A stretch of DNA of 64,000 bases from Candidatus Pantoea varia (lineage in GTDB: Bacteria > Pseudomonadota > Gammaproteobacteria > Enterobacterales > Enterobacteriaceae), in the NCBI RefSeq assembly GCF_900115075.1, contig NZ_FOVG01000001.1:682001-746000 (forward strand), written 5' to 3'. This document shows positions 55,844 through 64,000 of the stretch, piece after piece (position 1 is the first letter of the stretch; each line of letters starts with the position of its first letter). A program made the translations under genes and the position numbers. Below the pieces are notes generated by a model, which worked only from the letters and a program-made list of their open reading frames with translations, had not been told where the DNA came from and made no database searches.

Positions 55844-55928
55844 TACCATCAGGCCTGTGGGTCATGCGACCCGGCAGGCCCGCTTTCTGCTTCTTTATGG
55901 CCCGGCACGCTCCCTGTGCCGCCCTGTT

Positions 55929-57149
55929 TCAGACGTTACCGTCGTTATCCTCTTCCACAGCCTGATAGATGCGCTGCAATACGTCCGGGAAAGCGGACTG
56001 CACGCGACTCCAGCTCGGTATAAACGGCTTATCGTTTGGCCGCTCAATAAAGGCCTGTCCCGCTTCCAGAATCGACTGGGTAAACATTTCTACCGCGGCC
56101 TCTTCTACGTGCTGATCAAATTTCAGCCCGTTCATCGCCGCCTCATGGTTGTAGGTCTCCATCATATCCAGCGCATTACGGTAATAGGTTGCCTTCAGAA
56201 CGCGGAACGAGTCGCTGGTCAGCGGTACACCCATGGTGGCGAGCTTACGCAGCAGTGACTGGACGATATCGCTGCTCATGCGCTTCAGGCCGCCGGTGCC
56301 ATCATCTTCCGCCAGAGGCTGGTGCTTGTGATCGTAATTGTCGGCGATCTCAACCTGGCATGACTGACGGGTCGTGTAGTTACGGTAAATCTCCGACAGC
56401 ACGCCAATTTCCAGACCCCAGTCGCCAGGAATTTTGATGCCGTTCAGCACATGGGTCCGCATGGCAAACTCGCCGGAGAGCGGATAGCGGAAGCTCGACA
56501 GGTAATCCAGGTACTCTGAATGACCATAGACTTTCTGCAGCGAGCGCAGCAGCGGCCCGACCAGCAGACGGCCTACGCGGCCATTAAGCTTGCCATCCGC
56601 AACGCGTGCATAGAAGCCCTTACAGAACTCATACTGAAATGACGGGTTAGCCAGCGGGTAGAGCAGACGCGCCAGCATGCCGCGCTCATAGGTCACGATA
56701 TCGCAGTCATGCAGCGCTACACAGCTCGTTCGGTCCGACGCCAGCGTATAGCCAGTGCAGAACCAGACGTTACGGCCTTTGCCGGGATTGGTCGGCGACA
56801 GGCCCTCTTTATCCAGCTCCGCATCAATCGCCTTCAGACGCGGGCCATCGTTCCACAGAATGCGATGCCGTTGCGGCAGGCGGGAGAAGAACTCGCGGGC
56901 AAACAGAAACTGGTCGCGGTCGGCACGATCCAGACCAATCACGATCTCATCCAGATAGGGCACTTTCGCCAGCTCATCGACGATTTTTGTCAGGGCCGGG
57001 CCTTCAAGTTCGGAAAACAGCGATGGCAGGATCAGCCCCATTTTGCGTTTGCGGGCAAAGCGTACCATCTCTTTTTCCAGCGACTCCACGCTACGGTGGG
57101 TCAGGTTGTGGAAGTTAGTGATTACGCCATTCTGATAAAAGTCACTCAT
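55929..57149 (-). CDS. gpgS: Glucosyl-3-phosphoglycerate synthase
   Basis: This 406-residue GT-A fold glycosyltransferase (GT81-like) transfers glucose from an NDP-glucose to 3-phosphoglycerate, the first step to the compatible solute glucosylglycerate. The metal-binding DCD triad is at about 148-150 (VALHDCDIVTYE). SGEFAMRTHVLNGIKIPGDW and GLEIGVLSEIYRNY form the acceptor region. The phosphatase for the second step is the upstream neighbour on the same strand, 30 bp away. In nitrogen-starved or salt-stressed bacteria this pair makes glucosylglycerate. E. coli keeps only the phosphatase homologue. Confidence 0.9.
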   Translation of the reverse strand: MSDFYQNGVITNFHNLTHRSVESLEKEMVRFARKRKMGLILPSLFSELEGPALTKIVDELAKVPYLDEIVIGLDRADRDQFLFAREFFSRLPQRHRILWNDGPRLKAIDAELDKEGLSPTNPGKGRNVWFCTGYTLASDRTSCVALHDCDIVTYERGMLARLLYPLANPSFQYEFCKGFYARVADGKLNGRVGRLLVGPLLRSLQKVYGHSEYLDYLSSFRYPLSGEFAMRTHVLNGIKIPGDWGLEIGVLSEIYRNYTTRQSCQVEIADNYDHKHQPLAEDDGTGGLKRMSSDIVQSLLRKLATMGVPLTSDSFRVLKATYYRNALDMMETYNHEAAMNGLKFDQHVEEAAVEMFTQSILEAGQAFIERPNDKPFIPSWSRVQSAFPDVLQRIYQAVEEDNDGNV

Positions 57150-57179
57150 CGCATCATCCTTTTAATGCCCGTGGGCAGC

Positions 57180-57971
57180 TTATTGAGGTTGAGTCAAAAA
57201 ATAGTCCAGCCCTTCACGCCAGCCTTCGGGGCCATGATGAGCGGTGTGATAAACCTGCTGCTGGTCGGTCCGGCTGAGTGTGACCGGTGTTTTACTGTAG
57301 CCCCTGATGACCACGGCAAAATCAACCGCATCCAGCATTGGGGCATCGTTGGGTCCGTCACCCAGACCGATGGTCGTGCGGGCCTCGCCGGGGGAGTGAT
57401 CCAGCAGCCAGCGCAGCGCTTCCCCTTTGCCGCTGCCTGCGGGCATGACATGCCAGAAACGGCCGCCCTGCGTCAGCGCCAGGCCCTCTGCACGCAACGC
57501 GTCATGGAAACGGTCAAACGCTTCATCACTGTCGCGCCAGACAATGACTTCTGTCGCATCGCGCTGACGCGACAGCGCCGATTCCGCCTCGCTCAGGCCG
57601 GTCATCGAAGAAACTTCCGGATCAGAGAAGTCATGAAAGCCGGTAAAACGGAAGTGGGTTTTCAAAGCAGCCAGTCGCTGACAGAGGGCGTCATAGGTCA
57701 GCGTATTGTCAGGCAGGCGGACCCGCTGTTGCTCGTACGTCTGCACCACGGCCCCATTTTCAGCAATAAAGGGTGAACCGCTGATGCCGAGCCTTTTTTG
57801 CAGCGGAATAATCTCGGCTGCCGTTTTGCTGGAACAGATCACCAGCGGAACCTCATGCTGTTTCAGCGTAGTAAGCCACTCGGTGGCCGCATCCCAGCGA
57901 TAGGTATGATGGTCAAGTAGTGAACCATCCAGATCGGTAATAACCATTAACGGCTGGTGGAGATCGGGCAT
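57180..57971 (-). CDS. mpgP: Mannosyl/glucosyl-3-phosphoglycerate phosphatase (YedP family)
   Basis: This 263-residue HAD-superfamily phosphatase is homologous to E. coli YedP/MpgP. The nucleophile motif is VITDLDGSLLDH (D13, D15), the second motif is VICSSKTA, and the acid/metal motif is GLGDGPNDAPML. It dephosphorylates glucosyl- or mannosyl-3-phosphoglycerate. The start at 57971 has AGGAG 7 bp upstream; an upstream in-frame ATG would add about 50 implausible residues. It is first in the two-gene operon with gpgS. Confidence 0.92.
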   Translation of the reverse strand: MPDLHQPLMVITDLDGSLLDHHTYRWDAATEWLTTLKQHEVPLVICSSKTAAEIIPLQKRLGISGSPFIAENGAVVQTYEQQRVRLPDNTLTYDALCQRLAALKTHFRFTGFHDFSDPEVSSMTGLSEAESALSRQRDATEVIVWRDSDEAFDRFHDALRAEGLALTQGGRFWHVMPAGSGKGEALRWLLDHSPGEARTTIGLGDGPNDAPMLDAVDFAVVIRGYSKTPVTLSRTDQQQVYHTAHHGPEGWREGLDYFLTQPQ

Positions 57972-58215
57972 TGACAGGCTCCTTTCATCACGTTCGCGGC
58001 TAAAGCAGCGATTTTTCAATATTATAGTTGAATATGGCTCACACTTTTTTTCCTGCCACACTGGCGCTAAATCCAGGATAATTCTTAAAGTCACCGGCAT
58101 AAAAGAGGGGGGATGCATGAAGTGTGCGGGGCTAAGTTACTGGCAGGCGCGGATTTTTCAGTGAAAGTTGCGCCATAATTACCCGTTATGTTGCAGAAAC
58201 GTGCATATCTGATGC

Positions 58216-58243
58216 TTGTTTAGGAATCGGGATAGCGTAATCT
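58216..58243 (+). promoter_or_regulatory. Promoter of the DsrA-like sRNA
   Basis: TTGTTT (58216-58221), a 16-bp spacer and TAATCT (58238-58243) form a sigma-70-type promoter about 7 bp ahead of the expected sRNA 5' end near 58250. Confidence 0.55.
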
Positions 58244-58249
58244 GCAGAG

Positions 58250-58314
58250 GTGTTAAGAATTCCCTGGTGTAACGAATTGATTTTTTACCCGGCCATCCCG
58301 CCGGGTATTTTTTT
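58250..58314 (+). ncRNA. dsrA: DsrA small RNA, shortened form
   Basis: The segment CCTGGTGTAACGAATT (58263-58278) is identical to the part of E. coli DsrA that pairs with the rpoS leader and frees its ribosome site. It is followed by a U-rich Hfq-type stretch and the terminator ACCCGGC CATCCC GCCGGGT ATTTTTTT ending at 58314. At about 65 nt it is shorter than E. coli DsrA (87 nt); the second stem-loop, which includes hns pairing, is missing. It lies between mpgP and yodD on the strand opposite rcsA and the same strand as dsrB, consistent with E. coli. The 5' end is inferred from the promoter. Confidence 0.75.
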
Positions 58315-58339
58315 GAAATCGATTTCATCGGCTGATTTC

Positions 58340-58558
58340 TCAGACCCGATAGTTAGAAATGTCGATTTCAAACGCCTCCGCCAGTTCGGTATAGGAGTGG
58401 TAAACCTCTCCTTCAACTTCCAGCCGTGGCGTCTGCCCCTGATCCATAAACTCCCGTATCTCTCCTGACGTTCTGGCCTGAATCGCCGCCAGTAAACCCT
58501 CGACATCAACCTGCAAATCCGATGGCTGACCCTCGCTGTGCTGTTTTTCGTCTGTCAT
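58340..58558 (-). CDS. yodD: YodD-family stress peptide
   Basis: This 72-residue acidic protein resembles E. coli YodD (shared pattern VDVxxLLAAI ... YHSYTELAEAFEIDI). E. coli yodD is induced by peroxide, acid and other stresses; its molecular role is unknown. AGGAG lies 8 bp upstream of the ATG. A CTATACT -10 element (58590-58596, minus strand) suggests RpoS control. Downstream, the dsrA terminator hairpin can act in both directions. Confidence 0.85.
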   Translation of the reverse strand: MTDEKQHSEGQPSDLQVDVEGLLAAIQARTSGEIREFMDQGQTPRLEVEGEVYHSYTELAEAFEIDISNYRV

Positions 58559-58589
58559 TTTCAGACTCCTGAGAGCAAACAGAATATTT

Positions 58590-58596
58590 AGTATAG
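58590..58596 (-). promoter_or_regulatory. RpoS-type -10 element of yodD
   Basis: CTATACT on the minus strand, 32 bp from the yodD ATG. The leading C is the base favoured by sigma-S. No good -35 is present, which also fits sigma-S promoters. Confidence 0.5.
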
Positions 58597-58635
58597 AACG
58601 CGATGCAGAAAGGCGGAGGCGGGCAGATCGCAGAC

Positions 58636-58660
58636 AAAAAAAAGCCCGCGCTGCGCGGGC
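58636..58660 (-). terminator. Strong terminator upstream of yodD, no gene assigned
   Basis: On the minus strand GCCCGCGCAGCGCGGGC followed by TTTTTTTT forms a strong terminator. No coding gene lies on this strand between here and the chemoreceptor gene about 740 bp upstream; the short frame spanning 58588-58809 runs through the hairpin and is not credible. A small RNA from roughly 58790 down to 58636 is possible. Confidence 0.7.
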
Positions 58661-58874
58661 AAAATCCTTGTTACTTTTAGATTGGCTGCACCTATGGGGG
58701 TGGTGCAGTAGAAGGAGTGTAAAGGTCTGGCGCGTAAGAAGTCTTGCGGTGAAATGTTAAGAAATTGCAAAAGTCCGTCCTTACTCAGATTTACCTGACT
58801 TTGCGCCATAACAAAGCAGATTCAGCTATAGTTGTTGATAAAGCTGATTTTTATCAATACCTAAAGGAATGGTT

Positions 58875-59033
58875 ATGGACATCTTAAGAATTATTATCGC
58901 GATTCTGCTGCCCCCGCTGGGCGTATTTATGCAGGTCGGCTTTGGTGGTGCCTTCTGGCTGAACATCCTGCTGACGATCTGTGGTTATATCCCCGGCATC
59001 ATTCACGCTGTCTGGGTCATTGCCCGCCGCTAA
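58875..59033 (+). CDS. Pmp3/YqaE-family small membrane protein
   Basis: This 52-residue proteolipid has two hydrophobic helices: IIIAILLPPLGVFMQVGFG and LNILLTICGYIPGIIHAVW. The LPPLGV and GYIPGIIHA motifs are diagnostic of the Pmp3/UPF0057 family, stress-induced peptides that affect membrane potential and salt tolerance. AAAGGA lies upstream of the ATG at 58875. Confidence 0.93.
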   Translation: MDILRIIIAILLPPLGVFMQVGFGGAFWLNILLTICGYIPGIIHAVWVIARR

Positions 59034-59095
59034 CGCGCTGCATCGGCACGGTTCTTCGTTTAGACTGTACTCAGTAAATAATCAGGAGAACCGAA

Positions 59096-59290
59096 ATGAA
59101 GGTAAATGACCGCGTCAGCGTCAAAACCGATGGCGGCCCACGTCGCATTGGCACCATTCTGGCGATGGAGCCGTTTAATGAAGGCACCATGTTCCTGGTG
59201 GCGCTGGAAGATTATCCGCTGGGCATCTGGTTTTTTAACGAGACGCACCAGCCAGATGGCATATTTGTAGAGCCATACCACGACGCCTGA
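59096..59290 (+). CDS. dsrB: DsrB
   Basis: This 64-residue protein is closely similar to E. coli DsrB ([37 protein letters not shown]). It is a small SH3-like barrel related to YodC. In E. coli it is RpoS-dependent and H-NS-repressed; function is unknown. AGGAG lies 8 bp upstream. It is followed by a strong terminator. Confidence 0.94.
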   Translation: MKVNDRVSVKTDGGPRRIGTILAMEPFNEGTMFLVALEDYPLGIWFFNETHQPDGIFVEPYHDA

Positions 59291-59304
59291 GCCTGACGCG
59301 CATT

Positions 59305-59345
59305 AAAAAAGCCGCCTTTCCGACTGCCGGAAAGGCGGCTTTTTG
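59305..59345 (+). terminator. Bidirectional terminator between dsrB and the chemoreceptor
   Basis: AAAAAGCCGCCTTTCC, a 7-nt loop, then GGAAAGGCGGCTTTTT: an 11-plus bp stem with A and T tracts on both sides, serving the convergent genes. Confidence 0.92.
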
Positions 59346-59398
59346 CTTTAGGTGATTAAGCGGCCAACGTCAGCCGCTGAATATCAGCCAGAATATGC

Positions 59399-61099
59399 TC
59401 AGAAGGTTTCCCAGTTATCCGTTCCGGTGGCCAGAGCCGGACGCGGAGCCAGAGCCGGTGTTTTTAACGGGGCTGAGGCGCGTGGAGCCGCAGTAGCGGG
59501 GGAATCCTGCAGGCGGAAGGCGGCTACCGCCTGCGTCAGTTTACCCGCCTGGTCCTCCAGCGAGGCCGCTGCGGCAGAAGCCTCTTCCACCAGTGAGGCG
59601 TTCTGCTGGGTAACGTTATCCATCTCGGTGACTGCCTGGCTCACCTGCTGAATACCGCGGCTCTGCTCGTCTGACGCCGCTGCAATCTCCGACATGATAT
59701 CGGTAACTCGACGAACAGCTTCGACAATCTCCCCCATGGTGCTGCCGGCTTCGCCAACCTGATGCGAACCGTCCTTGATCAGCGTGACCGACTCAGCAAT
59801 CAGGGATTCAATCTCTTTGGCCGCCTGCGCACTGCGCTGGGCCAGACTCCGCACTTCGCTGGCCACCACCGCAAAACCACGACCCTGTTCACCGGCACGC
59901 GCCGCTTCTACCGCCGCGTTCAGCGCCAGGATGTTGGTCTGGAATGCAATGCTGTTAATGACGTTGGTAATCTCAGCGATCTTCTTCGAGCTGCCAGAGA
60001 TATTGGTCATGGTTTTCACCACGCTATTAACCAGATCGCCACCGCTGCGCGCTTTGCCAGAAGCATCTGCGGCCAGCTGGCTGGCGTGATGGGCATTTTC
60101 GGCGTTCTGTTTAACTGTCGCAGTCAGCTCTTCCATGCTGGCAGCCGTCTGCTCCAGAGCTGCGGCCTGCTGCTCGGTTCGGGAAGAGAGATCGGTGTTA
60201 CCGGCTGAGATTTCGCTGGAACCCTGATAAATTGCCACAGCGCCTTCACGCACTGTTCCGACGGTGGTCACCAGCGACTGTTGCATCAGCTGCAGATTGT
60301 GGATCAGCGTACCAATCTCACTGCGACCAAAGGGCAGGGGAGCGGAGGTCAGATCACCCTGTGCAATGCGTTCGATACGCATCACCGACTGGCGCAGCGG
60401 ATTAATCACCACGCGACGCAGGAAGACAAAGGTCAGCAGCACCAGCACCAGTGCGGCGCTGAACGCCACGGCCATAGAGATAAAGCCGATGCGCGACTGC
60501 TGGTCGGCTTCTGCAGTAATGGCATTGGCGCGGTCAGTACGGATTTTAATCGCCTTCAGTAACACCGCGTTATAGTCTTCATCCAGCTTGCGGGTGACGT
60601 CCGTCTCCTGCGCGATAATCCCTTCGAAGCTGCCCTGCTTGCCGGCCTCGATCATCGGTATCAGGCCTTTAGTAATGTAATCGTTGAAACGCGCCTGCAG
60701 CGTGGCGTCCAGTTCAGTGTCAGCAGGGGTCTTCACTTCACGTGCCTGATAAACAGCAAAGCCATCTTTTGCCTGCTGAATACGTTTTTCAGCCGCAGCC
60801 ACATTGGCGCGAAACTCGTCCATGTCACCAATACGCGCAGCAGCACCGGCCTGAATAATAGTCAGACGCGCAGTACGCAGGTGGTTTGAACTGTTAGAGA
60901 GGCCCATACGAACCTGAATCTCGTCCGTGGCATCATCGAGGGAGTGATTACCTAAAATCAGAAAGTAACTGGCGACACCAATACAGAGTGCGAACAGCAG
61001 CAAAATGCCGCCGAAGATCAGGCTAAACAGCGGCACCAGGCGGAGATTCTGCCAGATACCTGCGCTTTTCTGTCCATCATTATCTAATGCAGTGTTCAT
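59399..61099 (-). CDS. Methyl-accepting chemotaxis protein (Tar/Tsr-like)
   Basis: This 566-residue chemoreceptor has TM1 at about 24-48, a four-helix periplasmic ligand domain (about 50-205), TM2 at about 208-228, HAMP at about 230-282 and a signalling domain with the hairpin tip [20 protein letters not shown] and [20 protein letters not shown]. It ends in NWETF, the CheR/CheB-docking pentapeptide of high-abundance receptors. The ligand-domain motif [12 protein letters not shown] resembles TarH/4HB receptors, but the ligand is not predictable. A sigma-28 promoter lies upstream, tying it to the flagellar regulon. Confidence 0.95.
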   Translation of the reverse strand: MNTALDNDGQKSAGIWQNLRLVPLFSLIFGGILLLFALCIGVASYFLILGNHSLDDATDEIQVRMGLSNSSNHLRTARLTIIQAGAAARIGDMDEFRANVAAAEKRIQQAKDGFAVYQAREVKTPADTELDATLQARFNDYITKGLIPMIEAGKQGSFEGIIAQETDVTRKLDEDYNAVLLKAIKIRTDRANAITAEADQQSRIGFISMAVAFSAALVLVLLTFVFLRRVVINPLRQSVMRIERIAQGDLTSAPLPFGRSEIGTLIHNLQLMQQSLVTTVGTVREGAVAIYQGSSEISAGNTDLSSRTEQQAAALEQTAASMEELTATVKQNAENAHHASQLAADASGKARSGGDLVNSVVKTMTNISGSSKKIAEITNVINSIAFQTNILALNAAVEAARAGEQGRGFAVVASEVRSLAQRSAQAAKEIESLIAESVTLIKDGSHQVGEAGSTMGEIVEAVRRVTDIMSEIAAASDEQSRGIQQVSQAVTEMDNVTQQNASLVEEASAAAASLEDQAGKLTQAVAAFRLQDSPATAAPRASAPLKTPALAPRPALATGTDNWETF

Positions 61100-61135
61100 A
61101 TCCTTGCTCTCTTGAGGCTGTTGTTATAAGGCATA

Positions 61136-61162
61136 ACATCGGCAAAAGAGCGTAAAGGATTA
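61136..61162 (-). promoter_or_regulatory. Sigma-28 (FliA) promoter of the chemoreceptor
   Basis: On the minus strand TAAT, a 15-bp spacer and GCCGATGT match the FliA consensus TAAA-N15-GCCGATAA at 9 of 12 positions with exact spacing, about 37 bp upstream of the start codon. Confidence 0.75.
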
Positions 61163-61197
61163 GCGGTAAGAGTGAGACGTGGATCGCAATTTTGAGC

Positions 61198-61227
61198 AAA
61201 AAAAAACCGGCCATACAGGCCGGTTAT
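61198..61227 (-). terminator. Terminator after rcsA
   Basis: On the minus strand AACCGGCC TGTAT GGCCGGTT followed by TTTTTTT, 14 bp after the rcsA stop. Confidence 0.9.
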
Positions 61228-61240
61228 TCAGGTTTTACGA

Positions 61241-61876
61241 TCAGCGAATATTAACGTAAATACCCGAGGTCACATTATCGGTCAAACGCACCACATGATA
61301 AATAACCTGCTTATTATGGGTTTTGATTTTGCGTTTAATATTACCTTTATGTGACGATACCGTTTTGGCCTTAATTTGCATTTTATCTGAGATCTGGATG
61401 GTATCATGACCTGACATCCACATCTTCAGCATGTTTGACTCAGTCTGACTCAGGGTTAATGGATGAACATCCATGCCCGAAGAGATGCGTGCAGACTGGT
61501 TAAGCTTCTTCTGCAAATAGGTGCCGAGTAAAGAGTCCAGGGTCGATGTCTTCATCGCTTTTGACGTAATAATCAGGTTCTTACGAACGTAGAGATATTC
61601 TTCAAAATGGATATTGCTAATCGCCATGAATATAAAGAACAGCGTGTCGGGATGCTGCGTAATAATGGTTCGGATACGTTCACTGGAGTCTGACTCATGA
61701 ATGAAACAATCTTCATTAATAAAGACGACCCCAGGGTTTAATTGCTCACATTTCTGCTGTAGTTGCTCAATATCGGAGACAGAAGAGATATTTTTCTTCT
61801 TAACTCCTTTTAAAGACATATAGTCTGATAATCCCAGGCGTGTGTAGTTGCAGGAATCCATAATAATAGTTGGCAT
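61241..61876 (-). CDS. rcsA: RcsA, capsule/motility co-regulator
   Basis: This 211-residue LuxR-type protein is closely similar to E. coli RcsA. It pairs with RcsB to activate capsular polysaccharide genes and repress flhDC. Its N-terminal domain (about 1-125) lacks a phospho-acceptor pattern. The C-terminal HTH is nearly identical to E. coli ([38 protein letters not shown]). The start at 61876 has GAGGG 9 bp upstream and gives MPTIIMD, matching MSTIIMD. RcsA is a Lon substrate and H-NS-silenced in E. coli; the long AT-rich upstream region fits silencing. Confidence 0.97.
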   Translation of the reverse strand: MPTIIMDSCNYTRLGLSDYMSLKGVKKKNISSVSDIEQLQQKCEQLNPGVVFINEDCFIHESDSSERIRTIITQHPDTLFFIFMAISNIHFEEYLYVRKNLIITSKAMKTSTLDSLLGTYLQKKLNQSARISSGMDVHPLTLSQTESNMLKMWMSGHDTIQISDKMQIKAKTVSSHKGNIKRKIKTHNKQVIYHVVRLTDNVTSGIYVNIR

Positions 61877-62504
61877 AATAGCGACCCTCACCAATTTGTT
61901 ATCCGTTTAAATCAACGATGAATACGCGTTGCGGTACGAGAGAGATTTCTTAAATACTTTTTTATTCTGCTCGTGCAGTTTGGCAACGGGCAAACGCCCG
62001 TAAAAGTCTTCATCCCTGACCCGTTCTGCAAAAAAGTTGTGCTGCCATGACGTCACATATCCTCCGGCAAAGGCGGGGATTGCCAGTGAAATGCCGGAGA
62101 TTCAGTAAAGCTCATTTTTTTGAGAGCTGCGTCACTATCTCTGAAAACAGGACGTTTTCTGATAGGACAATTCTCAAAAACATTTGTTTTACGAAAGTGT
62201 GATGTCTCAGCGTGCGTTGACAATGCCGGAAAAAACATTTTTTAACAAGAAAAATCACTTAAAGATTTTTTTCTTGTAAATACAGTGTATTGCCGATTTT
62301 GCCTGCACATTCACAGTCTGACAGCTTCTGTGAACCACCCCACTAAAATACGCGAAGCCCGGTTTAATAAGAATTATTTTCAGACTCTCCGCACGTTTAT
62401 CAGAATTTCCTTAGTTGCATTCTGGAAAACATGGTTCTGAAAATGCATGGATGGTTTTGCGATTCTTAAGTGTTGTAATGCAAAGGTAGTTAGAAACTTA
62501 ATGT
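61877..62504. other. Long AT-rich rcsA upstream region
   Basis: 628 bp between rcsA and the end of fliR without a supported gene. It is AT-rich with A/T tracts (about 62220-62290), typical of H-NS-silenced DNA, and carries an RcsAB box. No fliR terminator with a T-run was found; fliR ends 14 bp into the AT-rich side. Confidence 0.55.
62163..62176 (-). promoter_or_regulatory. RcsAB box upstream of rcsA
   Basis: On the minus strand TGAGAATTGTCCTA matches the RcsAB consensus TAAGAATATTCCTA at 11 of 14 positions, including both conserved ends (AGAAT and TCCTA). It is about 287 bp upstream of the rcsA ATG and would support positive autoregulation as known in E. coli. Confidence 0.65.
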
Positions 62505-63290
62505 TCAGGGGCGGGATAGTTCTGTCAGGAACAGGGCGAGTAAATCAAATATTTCACCGAACAAATGCTCACAGAACGGGGCTAGCAGGGGCATCAACAA
62601 GCTGATGGTTAAAATTCCGACTGATAAGGTAATCGGGAAGCCAATCGCGAAGATTGATAACTGAGGTGAAACACGGTTTAACAAACCCAGTACCAGATTT
62701 ACCATGAGTAACAAAACGATTAACGGCAGCGCTAACATCATGCCATTAAGGAAAATTAATCCGCCCGCCTTCACCAGCGCCATAAACGCATTGGCATTTA
62801 TCGGCTCACCGCCAATCGGCAGCGTATGAAAACTGTCCACCAGCAGCGAAATCAGCCACAGGTGTCCGTTAAAGGTCAGGAACAGCAGCATCGCCAGCAT
62901 GTCGAGAAAACGGGCCAGAACCGGCATGTTAAGACGGCTGCCAGGATCGAAAAAAGTGGCAAACGAGATGCCCATCTGCAATCCAATCACTTCACCGGCC
63001 AGGCGCACAGCCGCAAAAGCGAACTGCATGGTGAAGCCGAGCGCGATACCAATCAGCATCTGCTGAATCAGCAGCAGAAAGCCGGGCGGTGAAAACAGGG
63101 TGACGTTAACAGCCGGTAACAACGGCATCACCAGCCAGGTGATCATCACCGCCAGACCGATTTTGACACGCTTGCTGACAGATCGTTCATTGAGGATCGG
63201 TGCGGTGGCGAATAACGCCATGATGCGCACCAGGGGCCAGAAGAACTGACTGACCCACTGAACCAGCTGGCTGCTATCGAGAGTAATCAT
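62505..63290 (-). CDS. fliR: FliR, flagellar export gate protein
   Basis: This 261-residue inner-membrane protein is the same length as E. coli FliR and similar throughout ([24 protein letters not shown] core, [38 protein letters not shown]). With FliP and FliQ it forms the export gate of the flagellar type III secretion system. The start at 63290 overlaps the fliQ stop (TGATG), giving [12 protein letters not shown]; the longer in-frame start lies within fliQ. It is last in the fliPQR cluster. Confidence 0.96.
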   Translation of the reverse strand: MITLDSSQLVQWVSQFFWPLVRIMALFATAPILNERSVSKRVKIGLAVMITWLVMPLLPAVNVTLFSPPGFLLLIQQMLIGIALGFTMQFAFAAVRLAGEVIGLQMGISFATFFDPGSRLNMPVLARFLDMLAMLLFLTFNGHLWLISLLVDSFHTLPIGGEPINANAFMALVKAGGLIFLNGMMLALPLIVLLLMVNLVLGLLNRVSPQLSIFAIGFPITLSVGILTISLLMPLLAPFCEHLFGEIFDLLALFLTELSRP

Positions 63291-63559
63291 CAGCCGATGA
63301 TGTAAGGCAGGTTGGTAAAGACGGTACGGATATAGTCCAGCAGCAGATTCAGCATCCACGGGCCGGCAATGATACCGGTGGTCGCTACCGCCAGGATCTT
63401 AGGAATAAAGGATAAGGTCTGTTCGTTGACCTGGGTCGCCGCCTGGATAAGGCTGATCAGCAGACCGCTGACCAGGGCTGCCAGCAGCAGCGGGGCGGCC
63501 AGCATCAGGGCGACGCGCATCGCTTCCTGTCCCATTACCATTACTGATTCGGGTGTCAT
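63290..63559 (-). CDS. fliQ: FliQ, flagellar export gate protein
   Basis: This 89-residue protein has two membrane helices ([20 protein letters not shown] and [20 protein letters not shown]) and the family motif [16 protein letters not shown]. Several copies assemble with FliP and FliR to form the export gate. It lies 27 bp after fliP and overlaps fliR. Confidence 0.97.
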   Translation of the reverse strand: MTPESVMVMGQEAMRVALMLAAPLLLAALVSGLLISLIQAATQVNEQTLSFIPKILAVATTGIIAGPWMLNLLLDYIRTVFTNLPYIIG

Positions 63560-63586
63560 GTGTTGCTCCGGTAAGAAAAGGGGGGA

Positions 63587-64000
63587 TCAGGAGTAGAAGC
63601 TTTGCGCCAGCGAACCGACCAGCAGTTGCCAGCCATCGACCAGAACAAACAGCATCAGTTTAAACGGCAGCGCGATAGACGCTGGCGGGACCATCATCAT
63701 CCCCAGTGCCATCAGCACACTGGCTACCACCAGGTCGATAATCAGGAACGGGATAAACACGGTAAAGCCAATCTGAAACGCGGTCTTCAGCTCACTGGTC
63801 ACATAAGCAGGCAGCAGAATACGCATTGGCACCGCTTCAGGACCCGCGATCGGGGCGGTATTCGCCAGACGGGCAAACAGGGCTAAATCTGCTTCGCGGG
63901 TCTGACGCAGCATAAACTCGCGCAGCGGCTGAGCACCTTTATCAATGGCCACGTCCATGCTGATCTTGTCCTGACTGAACGGCAGATAGGCGTCCTGATA
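63587..64000 (-). CDS. fliP: FliP, flagellar export gate protein (C-terminal part)
   Basis: The gene continues past the window edge; the frame is open from 64000 to the stop at 63587. About 137 C-terminal residues are present: [20 protein letters not shown], then [19 protein letters not shown] and [20 protein letters not shown] with MVPP, the strongly conserved FliP core. FliP builds the main ring of the export gate with FliQ and FliR. Confidence 0.97.
   Translation of the reverse strand, partial: YQDAYLPFSQDKISMDVAIDKGAQPLREFMLRQTREADLALFARLANTAPIAGPEAVPMRILLPAYVTSELKTAFQIGFTVFIPFLIIDLVVASVLMALGMMMVPPASIALPFKLMLFVLVDGWQLLVGSLAQSFYS

Noticed and set aside
56709..57776. 355-codon open frame antisense to gpgS and mpgP
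   Set aside because: It is opposite two well-supported genes and has no recognisable motifs or start context.
58588..58809. 73-codon minus-strand frame
   Set aside because: It runs straight through a strong intrinsic terminator hairpin and T-run and lacks homology, so a non-coding explanation is better.

Overview
This 64 kb window looks like the chromosome of a motile enterobacterium. The gene content (phn, amn, yeeO, tRNA-Asn, mtfA, yedJ, dcm, vsr, yedI, yodC, yodD, dsrB, rcsA, fliRQP) and moderately high GC suggest Erwiniaceae, most likely Pantoea or a close relative. That assignment is inference from protein resemblance; no search was run.

Layout. (1) 1-7047: the distal part of a phosphonate (C-P lyase) locus, phnK(partial)-L-M-N-P, followed by a transport unit phnC-D-E-E. 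The transport unit has its own run of four PhoB half-sites spaced exactly 11 bp apart. (2) 7001-16632: a TorS-like hybrid histidine kinase divergent from a ribose-type ABC importer with a D-lyxose isomerase, then an AraC regulator divergent from an SDR oxidoreductase, then an orphan OmpR/TorR-type response regulator. (3) 17059-18354: an NCS2 purine permease. (4) 18355-21485: a repeat-rich region with three copies of a ~250 bp GC-rich, hairpin-dense element, which keep their stems while changing sequence. Two AT-rich PAS/LuxR-type regulators lie between copies 1 and 2, and a 63-bp tandem repeat array follows copy 3. (5) 21486-26476: amn, yeeO, an exported lactonase-like beta-propeller and a small protein.

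(6) 26844-46433: the main accessory region, a contact-dependent inhibition (two-partner secretion) locus. It has cdiB, a 4089-residue cdiA, a cognate immunity gene, and then a graveyard or reservoir of displaced modules. These are a TNT-like toxin tail with an Imm63-like immunity gene, a duplicated cdiA 3' end carrying a different but frameshifted toxin with its immunity gene, SymE-type genes and remnants, a degenerate cdiA fragment, and a type II toxin-antitoxin pair. It lies between yeeO and a tRNA-Asn gene, a known variable site in enterobacteria.

(7) 47122-59345: small envelope/stress proteins, tRNA-Asn, mtfA, a phage-type protein, yedJ, dcm and vsr (here divergent), yedI, yodC, a glucosylglycerate pair gpgS-mpgP, a shortened DsrA sRNA, yodD, a Pmp3 peptide and dsrB. 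(8) 59399-64000: a chemoreceptor with a sigma-28 promoter, rcsA with an upstream RcsAB box, then fliR, fliQ and partial fliP of the flagellar export apparatus.

How the genes work together: phosphate-starvation scavenging (phn), sugar uptake and isomerisation, kin competition (CDI), osmoprotection (gpgS/mpgP), and the capsule/motility switch (RcsA, DsrA, fli, chemoreceptor). The most novel-looking items are the covarying GC-rich repeat family, the CDI module array with unrecognised toxin/immunity pairs, and the shortened DsrA.
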